From Neoechinorhynchus agilis (Eukaryota; Acanthocephala): DNA of 64,000 nt. How positions within the stretch are numbered: position 1 is the first letter of the stretch; each line of letters begins with the position of its first letter. Where the stretch lies: the NCBI GenBank assembly GCA_051530055.1, contig CM121341.1:18042001-18106000 (forward strand). Direction: 5' to 3'. The notes under the pieces were generated by a model. That model saw nothing but the letters and a program-made list of their open reading frames with translations, had not been told where the DNA came from and searched no databases. Positions 1 through 11,395 of this stretch are shown one piece after another. The translations under genes were made by a program, and so were the position numbers.

Positions 1-405
1 CTAGATGCAGATCGAAACTTCGCACTTCTAAGTTCGTTTTGCAAATCGACCGCAAACGCTTCTTGTGCGGTCTCCAATTACCATGTCCATGGTTGGCACT
101 ATTCACATCGTGAAGATGTCGCAAGTTGGGGTTCCGACGCCGTAGATGGCTTAGTTGATGACGCAAATTTGCTTCCAATTTCAATTCGGGCCTATAGTCG
201 GTCGCCAAATTCTAGTAGAAGATCGCGGGAAAATGAGAAGGCCGATCAAGATGAACCAAAAAAAGACTATTTGGCAACGACGGCTCAACATAAGTCAGGC
301 GGCGACTTGGCTCACATAATGTCTGGAAACGGGAAAAAGGAGAGTGACACAATTCCTGAACTGAAGACATCAAAACGAAGAAGTAGAAAGAAGAAGAGCC
401 ACTAA
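1..405 (+). CDS. C-terminal end of an unrecognised protein (partial)
   Basis: An open frame enters from the left edge without a stop and ends in TAA at 403-405, giving about 134 visible residues. The last third is charged and repeatedly rich in Lys, Arg and Ser, ending in a basic cluster (SKRRSRKKKSH) that would suit a nuclear localisation signal. An AATAAA hexamer at 503-508 sits about 100 bp after the stop, as expected for a 3' UTR. I recognise no domain. The exon could also start inside the window at an unseen acceptor. Seen: open frame, basic tail and poly(A) signal. Inferred: that it is the last exon of a gene lying mostly outside the window. Confidence 0.5.
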   Translation, partial: LDADRNFALLSSFCKSTANASCAVSNYHVHGWHYSHREDVASWGSDAVDGLVDDANLLPISIRAYSRSPNSSRRSRENEKADQDEPKKDYLATTAQHKSGGDLAHIMSGNGKKESDTIPELKTSKRRSRKKKSH

Positions 406-862
406 GAACGGACAAGGGGCCAGTAGATATACCTCGTGCTTGCACCCATCGGAAAACGTATACGTTATTTCCGATACCACGGCTTTACCCCTGCCAGCCC
501 CCAATAAAGCATGCACCGTAGTTAGATTTTTTATTTACAATTAAAACAGCTGACGTAATCTCAATTTTGTGTAAAGCACAGGTTTAGCGGATTCGTGACA
601 AAAAACAAAGCACAAAAAGTCCATCGAGAAGCGCGACAATTTTTTGTGGGTGTCGTTGACGCAACATTGTCAACTGGGTGTGTCCTTGAACGAAAAAAGT
701 CTACGAAGTTTTAAGGTAAAACCATCGTGACAAAAAAACGAGGATACGAACAAACTCGACAACTGTCCGTGGACTTGGAGCGAGGCGAAAGTTCCGTGAT
801 GTTTCTTGTTTGAAATTACTGCAGCTAGATCGGTAAAGTATTTCATTTACTAACTGTTTCTA

Positions 863-1045
863 TTAATTAATCCACTCGCATTCAGCATTTTCTTGAGAGG
901 GCCAACAGAAACTTTGCTTATAGTAAACGAACCCTTTAAAATTTCCACAATTCTCGTAGTTGAAGCGGCAAGAGCTACAGTGATTTGCGAAAACTCCGGT
1001 ACTAAAGGGAAGGTTAAAAATTGAGCCAATTGCGTTTAGCAACAT
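863..1045 (-). CDS. Possible cysteine-rich (Kunitz-like half) exon
   Basis: A minus-strand frame of about 60 residues ending in TAA. It contains five cysteines, and the segment CRFNYENCGNFKGF followed by a Cys eight residues later recalls the second half of Kunitz domains (F-x-Y-x-x-C-x-G-N-x-N-x-F...C), though spacing is off by one and the first half is not visible. A pyrimidine tract ending in CCCTTTAG lies just before the cysteine-rich part and could be a splice acceptor. Upstream exons are not found. It may be a chance frame. Confidence 0.22.
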   Translation of the reverse strand: MLLNAIGSIFNLPFSTGVFANHCSSCRFNYENCGNFKGFVYYKQSFCWPSQENAECEWIN

Positions 1046-2379
1046 TGCCTAAAGTATCTTTTAAAACTATACTACTTTTCTCATGTTTGATGAACTCCTT
1101 TTCGCTTTGGCTGTAATGTTTATCGGGAACCGAGATCGAAAAAATGATCGATGCGAGATAAAAAATCAGACCAGTGTTGGCGCAAAAATCTTTTTATTTA
1201 TCGCTAAAGAGTCCTTTTCTCAGTCACATGGAAGGAATCCGGCTCACTTCGCTTAAGACTATTCGTTGATACATAGCGAAGTTTCGTAAATGTTAAAGCG
1301 ATTAAAGTCTCTAAATTGAGGTTGGAATTTTACAACTCCCTGCTAAAGGTCGCATGTGAAACATTTTCATTTTGCAATGACCGATTAAGAATAATCATGC
1401 AGCACTATCGTTTTTGATCGATCATATTCGCTTCAATTCAATTTCTCAAAGCAATATTTTTTCTCAGCATTATTTTTGTATAAACAGATTGCTAAGGGGG
1501 AAAACAAGAAACCCTTTCTGACTTTTCTGATATATTCCCAATCGTTAAGGAAGAACCGATAATCATTCCATTGGTCACTAGTACGTCATCAAGGACCACT
1601 GTATGGCTTACAATCGATATAGCACATTTAAGCGATGCGGGCTGCGATGCGCTTGTCTATGTGCGTAGCTTTATGGGCGAATTAGCGGATGCATGCGAGT
1701 GTAGATAAACGAAACTCATCGCTTAGTACATAGTGAAATCTAAAGGATGGATCATAGCCTGGCACCGCACTTAAGAAACCTTCGGTCCTTGGATTTTACT
1801 CATTTAACCGTAAGATGTAGGCGTCGAGTGTCTTTAACAGATACCACTCTTAAATCTCCAGGTTAGTACTTGCCCGCTACGGTGGAATTCTAAATAGAAC
1901 AAAGTACGTAGCTGCATTTGACGTTTGCATAACCGTCCATTATGGTTTAAGTAGCTCGTGAAATGGGCTGCGGCATCGCTGATCGGCCAATGATTATTAG
2001 GATGTCCTTTTGGTTTAAAAATTTTATTGGTTAGGCGACACTTGGAGTCTTTGCAAAGCAGCGATGCGTTTAAGTTGAATAATTTAAATTCGATGGTTCT
2101 AAAAAATCAGCGTTTATCCTCTCAAATTTCTGCAACGTTTTGATACCTTTGAGTGAAAAAACTTAATCTTTTTCTGAGTAAATTCACTACAAAAAACACT
2201 AAATCAAGTTTTTAGCGAAGAAAAATCACCGTAGCCGCCGGGAAATTTGATATAATCTTCATTCAAAGGAACAGGTACTTTATGGTCTCTGGACATGCGT
2301 ATTTTTCAGTCTACTACTAAACCATTCTTTTTGTACCATTTTTCAAAAATTCGTCGAAATCGTCGAGAAAATAATAGTT

Positions 2380-2500
2380 CGGGATAATAGAGTTGGAACT
2401 GTGGTGATCGTAGTCCCAACCGACGAGGCAAGGCTTCCTCGCGAAATATTTCAATAAAATATGTTTTATCCGCGATTATGATAATCACAACTTCAAATGT
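2380..2500 (-). repeat. Coding-like dispersed repeat, copy 1
   Basis: On the minus strand this segment reads DKTYFIEIFREEALPRRLG in one open frame. A diverged copy at about 45080-45190 (minus strand) reads DKTYVIEIFREQASPGLG. DNA similarity starts at TTGAAGTTGTG and runs for roughly 110 bp. The protein-level match suggests a duplicated exon or an old mobile-element coding piece. I do not recognise the family. Confidence 0.4.
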
Positions 2501-3111
2501 ATGAGTACTCTTTTGGTTGTTGGCGCATATTCACAATCGCTTTGAAACCTACTATAAATAGCAATTATCCTCAAAGAAAATCTTGGACCATCGAAATTTG
2601 AAACTGGAACTTCATTTAGCGCGCTCATATTTTGTCCCTTGCATTATGAGCGACTGAAAAGATTTTCCAAACTTTAATAACTTAACTCCATAATTATGAT
2701 CACAGTATTCAGCCCTATAGATACTCGGTTGACCTTTACTAGATGCTATAACAAACGTTCGAACTCTGATACTTCAGAATCAAATGCTGAGCGCTCTAAT
2801 TGGATATTTCTTAGATACTAATTGGTGGAATGGGCAAATATTATTGTAAGTGAACTAATAATATGGCACCCGAGAACCGAAGATGACGATTGAGAAAAGA
2901 TATACTTTTTAGATGTGGCGTTTAATACCATTGAGGTCTCCATTGTTACTATGTACCACATGATCCCGTTGTTAGCATCTTAAAGTCGTTTTCCTGTTAC
3001 ACATCACTATCCATGAAGTGAAGAATCATTATAATTCCCTATGTAATTAATTACTATTATTGCATTTTATCGATCGAATTTTGCATTCTTCGCTTTACAT
3101 TTTTTCAGAAG

Positions 3112-4203
3112 ATGCCACTTTTTCGAAGATCGAAGCGTTCTTCATTGACTCCAACAGCCGATGACCGAAGTGCCTCTACCTCAAGAGCTGAAGAGGACAA
3201 AACCCGAATAACCATGAACGATATTTTATCGTTACCCTTCAAATGTGTTTCATTACGGATCGACGAATTTGACTCGACGGACGTAGGCAGTTCGATTGCC
3301 GACCATAGGGTCTTTTATGAAATACGAGGATACGAAAACGTCCTAAGACGAATGGAGCGATCCGCTCAGTTATTCAAGCTGCTTGAGAACATGTTTGAAG
3401 ATCGCCGAAGGCTTGAGGAAAGGCATGCTAATGATCTGATTGCATTTGCAACGAGATGGCATCGTGCGTTAGACGCAAGTAGTGAGTACGGCACGAATAA
3501 GCGAGCATGGCGAGTTGCTGTTGATTGTGCACAAGTGGATGCAACAATTCTCCAAACTGGAGCTGGCAGGCTAAGAGCACTTGTAAAGCGAGTGAATGAA
3601 TCTAGGAAACAATACGCTGCACGACCAGTTGGCGATTCCTCTTCAAGACGAAAATGTGAAATGCACGGTGAGTATAAGAAGCGTTTTGAAGCCACGCAAA
3701 GACAGTGGGCAAAGTTTCTGATGCGGGCGGATGAAGGGCGAAATGAGTATGAGCGATATGTGGGCATGTACAGGCACGCAAAACGGATATCAGAAGCGAC
3801 GGAATCTGATTTCGGCGCCAGTGAAATTCAGAAAACCTCCTCGTCACAAGCTACCGCGACTAACAAAAAGCAAATGGAGTTTTCAAAAGAACGGTACATT
3901 CGATGTATCCAGGAGATGGAGAAGTCAAAGATTGTGTATGTTCATGAGATGGATCATTTGTTCAAAGAGTGCCAGCAAATTGAAGGAGAACGTATGGACT
4001 TTTTTAAAGACATGTACAAAAAGTTTTCGGACTTGAGGCAATCGACGTTGTCGGATGCTGCCAAGTGTATAAACAAGAAGTTGGATTTAGCGATTGCAGA
4101 ACAAAACACTAAAGCTGATCTGGAATGGTACTCCGATAATTTTGGTCCTGGAACTGTTGCTAATTACGTTTGGCCGAAATTCGACGTCGTTGATCATAGC
4201 TAG
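3112..4203 (+). CDS. F-BAR domain protein, PACSIN/syndapin-like, no SH3 domain
   Basis: A 363-residue product. Residues about 65-350 align by eye with the F-BAR (EFC) domain of PACSIN/syndapin: an early FYEIRGYE block where the family has FWEPGNY, then YGTNKRAW (family YGTLERAW), a helix with QWAKFLMRADEGRNEY (family PWAKKMKELEAAKKAY), the CQQIEGER block and a final DLEWYSDNFGPG (family DLRWFRSTSGPG) and NYVWPKF. F-BAR dimers bind and curve membranes, and PACSINs act in endocytosis. The usual C-terminal SH3 domain and NPF motifs are absent: the stop follows the WPKF motif within a few residues. The N-terminal 60 residues are Ser/Arg-rich. A TTTTTTCAG tract ends at 3109, two bases before the ATG, so the message may start by splicing (cis, or trans-splicing to a leader if this is a nematode). 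Confidence 0.85.
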   Translation: MPLFRRSKRSSLTPTADDRSASTSRAEEDKTRITMNDILSLPFKCVSLRIDEFDSTDVGSSIADHRVFYEIRGYENVLRRMERSAQLFKLLENMFEDRRRLEERHANDLIAFATRWHRALDASSEYGTNKRAWRVAVDCAQVDATILQTGAGRLRALVKRVNESRKQYAARPVGDSSSRRKCEMHGEYKKRFEATQRQWAKFLMRADEGRNEYERYVGMYRHAKRISEATESDFGASEIQKTSSSQATATNKKQMEFSKERYIRCIQEMEKSKIVYVHEMDHLFKECQQIEGERMDFFKDMYKKFSDLRQSTLSDAAKCINKKLDLAIAEQNTKADLEWYSDNFGPGTVANYVWPKFDVVDHS

Positions 4204-5550
4204 GAATCGATGCTCAATGCGGACATTAAGCGTGCCAGTGATATGCCGCGCTGACGACGTGCTTGTAGAGGGAACTAGTAAATGAATCTATGTCCAGGAT
4301 GATAGTTATGATGGTATTTTCAATCGCAGCTTGAATCCACGGTACAAAGCAATATATTTGTCAAATCCAAATGCGATTCAAAATCGGCAAGCACGTGTGT
4401 TTGAAAACATTGTTTCGTAAATAGTTATCATTGTTGAGGTTTCTAATTTTTTAGAAATATGCCCAATCTGGTATTGTTGTTACCATTCATTTTTCGGTCT
4501 AGATAAAATTTCCTGCTCTAATTATATATTAGGCCATTTTCAAAATTAAATTATCGATATGTGAAGTACCGGGGTATATGATTAGATTTATTGTTTAGGT
4601 CTTCACCCGGTAAGATCTAACCAATAAGTACAAAATTAAATCCGCAATACTTTCAGAATGATTTTTTTTAATTTATACCCATGTCTTTAAACGAAATCTT
4701 CATGATTGAAAAATGCGACGAAGCAAAATGCAAACATTTTTTGATTTTAATTAACGTTTCCATGATAATTTTCCGCTTGAAGTTAATAATGGAAGTTCTA
4801 TGCGCCCAAGCAAATTTGTGCCATATTAAAATATATGACTTGCATGATTTCTTAAATCGGTCGAAACGTAGGTAACTCTATAATCTTGTATTTGCTCTTC
4901 TTCAAGGAAAAACAGTGTTTACCCGTGTGAACACACTCAATTGTTTTTGAAAACGAATGAGAAAGCGAAAATCATTTATACAATCGATACAGATTGGTTT
5001 ACGGTTACAATACGAACTATGCATGAGTCTTCGCATAAAGCCAAACCTCCGTTCAAATCGACCGCAAATGTGTTTATTTTCCTTTTTTGCGATTTAATTT
5101 AACCAGAAAACGGATGCCGTCAAAAATCGTACAATATTTGGAATTTCACAGACACTTTTTTAATGCACAAAATGCAATTTTATGTGGTCAAAACATTGTT
5201 TGAGCAATGATCATTAGTGAATAAAGTAAGGCGACTTGGGCTACTAAGTTGATCGCTTAAAACTTGGTTCATTAAAAGTCCTGAGCGGACGTAGACGCAA
5301 GAAGTACCTCAAATAGAAAAGTCGAAGCGTTTGAAACCTTAAAATCTATAAAGATTTGAAAGGGTTAGCTGTAAAGGAAGGAAATGCTTGCACGGGTGAA
5401 ACATACGTTAGATGGGGCTTGAACTTTTGTATTATTTGTCATGTATCATGCGCACCCTACTCAATTCCTTTAAGTTTAAAGTAACAAAAGTGAATCATTT
5501 ATCTAAACCAAATATGAAAAGACTAATGTTTCGTGTAAAACACATTCTCG
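4204..5550. other. Intergenic stretch between F-BAR and subtilase genes
   Basis: No supported gene. It contains a 65-bp fragment of the PLE terminal repeat (listed separately). Short frames at 4681-4875 and 5412-5624 have no domain. I see no propeptide-coding exon for the downstream subtilase. Confidence 0.45.
4554..4620 (+). repeat. Fragment of PLE/hammerhead-element left terminus
   Basis: The stretch beginning CGATATGTGAAGTACCGGGG and continuing through ATTAGATTTATTG to CACCCGGTAAGAT matches the left end of the element at 36951-37133 (CGATATGTGAGGTACCGAGG ... CACCCGGTAAATGAG). Only the first 65 bp or so are present and no ribozyme core follows, so this is a short relic. Confidence 0.6.
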
Positions 5551-7120
5551 ATGCATTTTGTACTGCTACTTATCGCATATTGTGTTGCCGAATCAATCTT
5601 GATAAGAGGGAGATTATTAAATAAGCAGCTCCCCTTAAATGATGAAATGTGGGAAGATAGTTGGCATCTGCATCAAGGATGGCTGAATATAGGGAATGCA
5701 TGGAAAACTGGTTATACGGGCAAGGGCGTAGTTGTTGCAGTGGTTGATGGCGGCATTGAACAAAATCACCCCGAATTAAAAGGGCGTATTCTTAAACAGC
5801 TGCCTGAGTCAAACGAATTCCATGAACACAGCACTGCATGCGCAGGAATAATTGCTGCCAAACCAAACAACAGTAAATGCAGTGCTGGAATCGCGTACAA
5901 CGCAAAGTTGATAGGCTTTGATATAAAAGAAATGATATATACGAACTTCTACTGTAATCAGACTTTGGAGCGATGTATCGGTTTATCATGGCAGTGGTGC
6001 AATATTCCTTAAGAAGATATTTTCCGTTTTGCGATTCTGCCTGAAAAATTGCATCGCTGTCCTAGATTGGACGGTGGATATTTATAGCATCTCGTTGGGA
6101 GATTCAGATGATGGTAAAACCGTAGAACCCCGTGACAATATCATCGATACAATTTTCGCCACAAACGCCAAGTTCGGTCGAAATGGTCTTGGATCGTCTT
6201 TTATAGTTCCGGCGGGTAATGGTGGGCATCTAGGTGATCATTGCTCTGTTGATCGGTTAGGTAATTCTCCTTACTCGATTGTAGTCACCGGAATATTGAA
6301 AGATTACTCATCACCACAATACACTGAGAGATGTGCTTCAATCATGACAACCGCTTTTACAGGCGATGGCGTGTCGGATGGTATTGTTACAGCGGGACTA
6401 AATGGAACCTGCGATAATAATTTTTACGGTACTTCGGCGGCTGTTCCAATGGTTGCGGCGATCATCGCACTGGGTTTAGAGGCAAATCGAAATTTAACGT
6501 ATCAACAGATTCAAGCTCTGATTGTTGTGTCATCGAGGAAACCTTCAGAGGAAAAATACCCAGCTGAACAATACGCTTGGTGGAAAAATGGGGCCGGTTT
6601 GTGGGTTAGCGATTTGTTTGGATATGGAGTTTTAAATCCTGAATTATTTGTACGCAACGCTATATATTTACGGAACAAAACTTCGCCAGAATTGCACATA
6701 TGCAAAGCTTTCATCATCAATTCAAAAATCGAACTGCTCCACCGTTTTTCATACAAAACATTTCGAGTCTGTACAAATGCTTGTGAAGGAACAAATTTAG
6801 CTGTTCATGAACTCGCGCATGTAGTTTTGAAACTGACAATAATACCGAATATTAAACATCCGGGTCGAAGGGGATTACTAAATATTGAAATAAAGTCACC
6901 TAATGGATCACCCGTTACGATTTTGGGATCTCGTGTGTTTGATGTGGATACAAGAGAGGGCTTCCGACAGCAATCCTTTGTGTCTAACCTTCATTGGTTC
7001 GAGGACCCTAGAGGTTGCTGGGAAGTGACTGTCATAAATAACGATATATTTGGCTCGTTTATTATACGACATTTGAAACTGAAATTCTTCGGATCAAATG
7101 CAAGGCGTGCTTACTTTTAA
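5551..7120 (+). CDS. Secreted kexin/furin-type subtilase with P domain (two exons)
   Basis: Joining 5551-5974 to 6066-7120 across a 91-bp GT-AG intron restores one 492-aa frame. Residues 1-15 (MHFVLLLIAYCVAES) look like a signal peptide. The catalytic domain matches kexin/furin proteases: Asp66 in VVDGG followed by NHPELKGR, His93 in HSTACAG, oxyanion Asn193 in PAGNGG, Ser265 in GTSAAVP. The junction gives VDIYSISLGDSDDGKTV, matching furin's IYSASWGPEDDGKTV. A P domain follows (about 355-490). The family cleaves secretory precursors at basic sites. Odd points: only about 50 residues separate the signal peptide from Asp66, so the usual 80-100-aa propeptide is missing from this model; the His motif is HST rather than HGT; there is no Cys-rich or transmembrane tail. 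AATAAA at 7121-7126 directly follows the stop. An upstream propeptide exon cannot be excluded, but I found none. Confidence 0.85.
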
Positions 7121-7126
7121 AATAAA

Positions 7127-8825
7127 CGACAATCGTCGCAATGTCTGATTTCCTACAAAATTTTTTATAATGTTTCAATTTACACGAAGTTTTAGATTCA
7201 TTTTTTGTTTGACAAACGACAAGCCGACAAAACTGAATTGCATTCACACGAATTAGCAAACTCGAAATGTGAAATTTCGTTTGGAAATCAGCGAGCTTCC
7301 TATGTATAATGAAGATATGATCGAAAAAATCAGACTGGATGCCTACACTCAATCATATATTCCATACCAAATAGTACGAAACTCTTCATTTAATTTTTCC
7401 TTCCCATGTTGCACTCATTAAAGGTTGTGGTAGTGATTCATTAGAGATAGATATGAATCACGATATAGTTCAACATGAGACTTGTACTTATGGGACGCAG
7501 TAAAGGTTTTCACTGGTGAATTTATCTATTTTACGCTAGACCGGCAGTGCTTCTTCTTAGGTTGAAGCTAAGATTGCACTATTCGTATAAGTAAAGGAGA
7601 TTAACAGACGAGTAGTTTATGAAGTGACTATCACCGCATTCGCAAGTTCGAACTTTCGCTGGACGTCGATTTTAAAGTTATGTTCTTAAGTTTAACTTTC
7701 ACAAGATTAAAAATACTCAAGGTAAGTGTCTACCTGCACGAGATCTCCCCTCTCCAAAAGTATTGAAAAATCCGCTTAAGCGAATTCATCGTAAAGCAAT
7801 GAACTGGCGTTACCATGGATAGCATTTCGCAAGGTACATGAGTTTTGCAATTTTTTTGCTCTGATATTCGTAGCATTTTGATGAGCGATAGTCATATTTC
7901 AGATCAAAGTGAATACCAAAACCGCCAGGATTTATAGTTGATTTGCGAGTTAACTACGACCGATTTAATATTTACAAAGGTTAATACAGTGAATATGTTG
8001 TATTACAAAACACATTCATATTTTTGATCAAGTATCTATAAGCTTACAACACATTTATATAACCCAATTGCAATAAATGTAAAATATAGGGATTTCTTTA
8101 AGATTGCCGTAATTGTTAACTGCGTTGTAAGCCTCTAAGCACTTATGAATGAATCTTTCACTGATTGGTTCGACAAATTCTGTATTTTTTCGACGTATAA
8201 AAGGCCGACTTCTATAATAATCCATAGGTTGCACCACGGTAGGAAAATAATTGAGCTGGAAAGCTGAGAGTTAGGTTATTTAAAACGGACTTTCCTTAAA
8301 TGTATTAAAAGATATTGAGCAAATAGCAATACTTACCTTAAAACGAAATGTCGAGCGATTTGCACATGGACAGAAAATAGTATCTTAAGTCATTTGAAGA
8401 TTCAGTTATCAAACTGTGGGCATGACAACTAACGTCATTGAGCAATGTCATCAATACAGGTAACGATGTACCCGGACCCACGCAAACAACATTACCGAGC
8501 ATTGAGCGAAGCGTGATGACTCGAAGCAACTTAAAACCTTCAACTTCTGTTGTACTCGCGACTCTTTATATAGAAAAATTGCCTTTGTCATGTCTTTGTA
8601 AAATGGCGTTGCTCAAGAAGCTAATAATTTAAATTCAAAACGCGGATGAAATTTATTTCAAATAAAATTTTAATTTAAAATTTCCTTGCGAATATTAGAA
8701 CCGAGAATAGAATTTTGATTTTATTCGTCTACGGAAGCAGATCGGAGATAATTTCTGGAAACGTATCTAAAATTCGAGGCTCAAGTCCCTTAAAATTCAT
8801 AATGAATTTATTGTATTTCGAAGGA
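7127..8825. other. Intergenic stretch with unresolved exon-like pieces
   Basis: Mostly featureless A+T-rich DNA. On the minus strand near 8335 a sequence TTTTAAGGTAAGTATTG is a strong splice-donor match, and short frames lie on both strands at 8055-8630. I could not join them into a credible protein, so no gene is called. Confidence 0.35.
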
Positions 8826-10656
8826 CTAACTTTTCTCGTCTTCACTGTTCCTTGTAGGCATCCTCGCAACCGCTTTTCGAACAGCACGTCGGATAGCTGG
8901 ATCAGCCTCTTGATCATTGTGCATGGATTCATTGCGCTCCTCTACATGAGATCCAGTTTCTGCATTAGGTACACATCCACCTTTGTTATCGTCGCCTTTT
9001 CGGTCCTCTTTTGTACCACCTGAATGGCGGGACTCGCTATCTGTTTCAGTTTCCTTATCGTCTTCTTCAATGTCTTCAACATCATCATCGCTAACAGGAA
9101 TCTTTCCTTCTTTGAATGCAAGACGAAGACTTTTACGGACGGGAGGTCGCTCCTCTTTTAGTTTCTTAGCTTTCGAACTCCTTTTTCTTGGTCTTCGCCG
9201 TTCACGTTCAATTCGTCCACCTCTACTAACACTTTGCCAATAGAAATAACCATGAAAAAGTTTTCTTTGAAAAGCTTACCTTGCTGTAGACGGAATTAAG
9301 CCACGTGGACTAGCAATTTGATTACTGTGGGGCAGCGTTTGCAAAAATCTTTTACAGTCGCCCTGACTTTCCAAACGAAGAAATAATTCCAGTTGAGCTG
9401 ACGTCAATCCCTCGTTATTTCCTCCAACAACAGCACTTCCACCCCCTGCAACCAAATAAAATTAACTCGGAATGAATACTATCGCATACCTCTTAAGGTA
9501 ATCGCTTCCTGCAATCTTCGGGTTAACTCAACCTCATCAACCTCTCCTCCAGTTTGTAAAGCTTCCTCGTTGATTTCTCTGTGAATTCTAGTCATCAATT
9601 CTTCGACGCTAGTATCTTCTAAAGCACAATCAACAATCGGCTAAATAAAGATAAAATACTACTAAGGTAAACATTATCAAACACAAACCTTCCTTAATTC
9701 AAATACTCTTTGGTCACGAACAAAAAATAATCGACCTCCTGTTATGTGTGAAATCCCGGACCAATATCGAGCCTCCACTTCGTGTCCACTAGTAACAGGA
9801 AAAAGAGTTATTGACTTTGATGCCATTTCTTTTGCCAACAAAATCGGATCAAATCCACATGGACATCCTTCGGGGTAAGAATCTCCTATCCTCGCGATTC
9901 CGTGCGGAATTGAGTCGGTCAACATGAATGCAAGTTTTTGTGAGCCACCGGTCCAAGATATATCGTTCAGGGCACAATTCATTGCATCGGCCATTGCTTC
10001 AGGAGCATCCCCGCCGCCAAAAGCTTCCGCTTTGTCCAGTAAATCATAAATTCTGTGAATATCTGTTGTGAGATCATTATGTTTGACAATCCAGTCTTCT
10101 TCATGATCTCGAAATTCAATAAACCAAGGGTCTCGAATGCCAATTCAAGAAGCTTATAAATTCAAGACTTTTGGAATGAGCGCAACTTTGACAATACGCT
10201 GTTTTGAGGCTATAATGTCATCTACAATTGCTTGAATTTCCTAAATGCTTATAAAGTAAAAAGCAGAAAAATGGGAAAATTTACACCTTCTTGAGTGTGT
10301 CTATAAAATTGGACATGCTTCCTGTACAGTCCAGCATAAACGCAATTTCAAGTAATTTGGATGGTTCATAATTCGAACTCATTGAGTATTCAGTTTCGCG
10401 GACAAACGTATTTCCACAGTGAGCTGCACGCAAAAATGCCAGCGAGTGTTTCTCTGATTCATTCATACGCAATTCGAGGGAGAAGTGGCGTCAAAATAGA
10501 CATCGAGAAGTAAGCACGCATAATTTTCCATCTCAGGGTGAAAAAAGCAGTTCCATTATAAGCATCAGCGAGATATTTCGTTGAGAATATAAGCCTTGTT
10601 TTAGAATAATCAACTTCACGGGCTGAGCAAAGCTCGCAGTCGCTGCATTCGCACAT
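8826..10656 (-). CDS. von Willebrand A-domain protein, alpha-kinase vwkA-like vWA type
   Basis: Minus-strand gene. Exons placed from splice signals and frame: 10287-about 10472, 9689-10240, 9490-9640, 9280-9445, 8826-9231; the introns are 44-48 bp. The 5' end (up to 10656) is unresolved. The vWA core has strand 1 with the MIDAS loop in LEIAFMLDCTGSM, then GGGDAPEAMADAMN, QKLAFMLTDSIPHG and GDSYPEGCPCGFDP, the pattern seen in vWA domains of Dictyostelium-type vwkA and relatives. After the domain comes a hydrophilic C-terminus, first basic (RRPRKRSSKAKK) and then acidic (DDDVEDIEEDD). No kinase domain is seen. Odd: in exon 9689-10240, between KVALI and EFRDHEEDW, about 54 extra bases keep the frame but carry two in-frame stops near 10145-10156 with no good GT-AG pair. 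It may be a pseudogene, a sequence error or non-standard splicing. Confidence 0.65.
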
Positions 10657-10659
10657 TTT

Positions 10660-11390
10660 AAATTGTTATCGTTTTGGTATTTGTTGGAATTATTTTTCGT
10701 AGCGGAAAAAATTTAAGGAATTTATTAGCTAGAATATTTCGGCGCAATATTGTGTCGTTATTGAGGTTACGTTAAAGTTTTCTTAAGTGCGTTTGAAGCA
10801 ATCTTGATAAAGGAACAAGATTGTGCGCCGAAATTTCCGCAATAAACCCATGAACAATTGAATCATGTTTCAAAAAATATAATCTAAAAAACGCACCATA
10901 AATTTCAAAAATTATATCGTTTAGACACTACATTAATAGTCCGATTATCACCAGTTAAAAAACCGTTCGCATTTTTGTAACAGAAATTAAAAAAACTTTG
11001 AAAAGAATTGATATGAAAATCGACGTTATTTATCGAAAATGCGATTTTAACTAATTTTTTGTAGATATGTTTGACATAAATTTATTAGAAATACTTTATT
11101 GTATTCCAAAAAATTGGTTGCCTAGCATAAGTGCTACTATGAATGTGATAAATGGTGTTAAAAAGAAATTAACTTCGAAACTAAAAATTTGTTCAACAGT
11201 ATTTTGAGTGCCTTTAGGGGCAATCAAATCTCCAAGTCGTGTACTATTATAAACGCCCACAATATCCAGCCTTGTTTCCCTTTCTCGTTATGCATATAAA
11301 AGAAAGGAAATGCAGTATACACATAAAGCTGACGCATCTCTACACACGAATTTCCTTCGCCCTCCAACTCTGTTGCTTTAGACTTAAACC
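10660..11390. other. Upstream region of tryparedoxin-like gene 1
   Basis: No gene seen in 10660-11290. A TATA-like TATAAA lies at 11295-11300, about 100 bp before the ATG at 11396, and is the best promoter candidate here. The facing vWA gene ends its 5' side near 10656, so the spacer could hold divergent promoters. Confidence 0.4.
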
Positions 11391-11395
11391 ACGAA

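Larger units (their letters stand above)
406..3100. other. Intergenic stretch, no confident gene
   Basis: A+T-rich DNA between the first gene and the F-BAR gene. Two items inside it are listed separately: a possible cysteine-rich exon (863-1045, minus) and a coding-like dispersed repeat (2380-2500). The rest shows only short frames with no recognisable domain. Confidence 0.5.

Noticed and set aside
5412-5624. Upstream 70-aa frame as propeptide of the subtilase
   Set aside because: It is in another frame, overlaps the signal-peptide exon, and has no propeptide-like basic cleavage site at a usable junction.
8983-9243. Plus-strand Ser-rich frame of 86 aa
   Set aside because: It is the opposite strand of the acidic/basic C-terminal exon of the vWA gene, which has good splice sites and frame.
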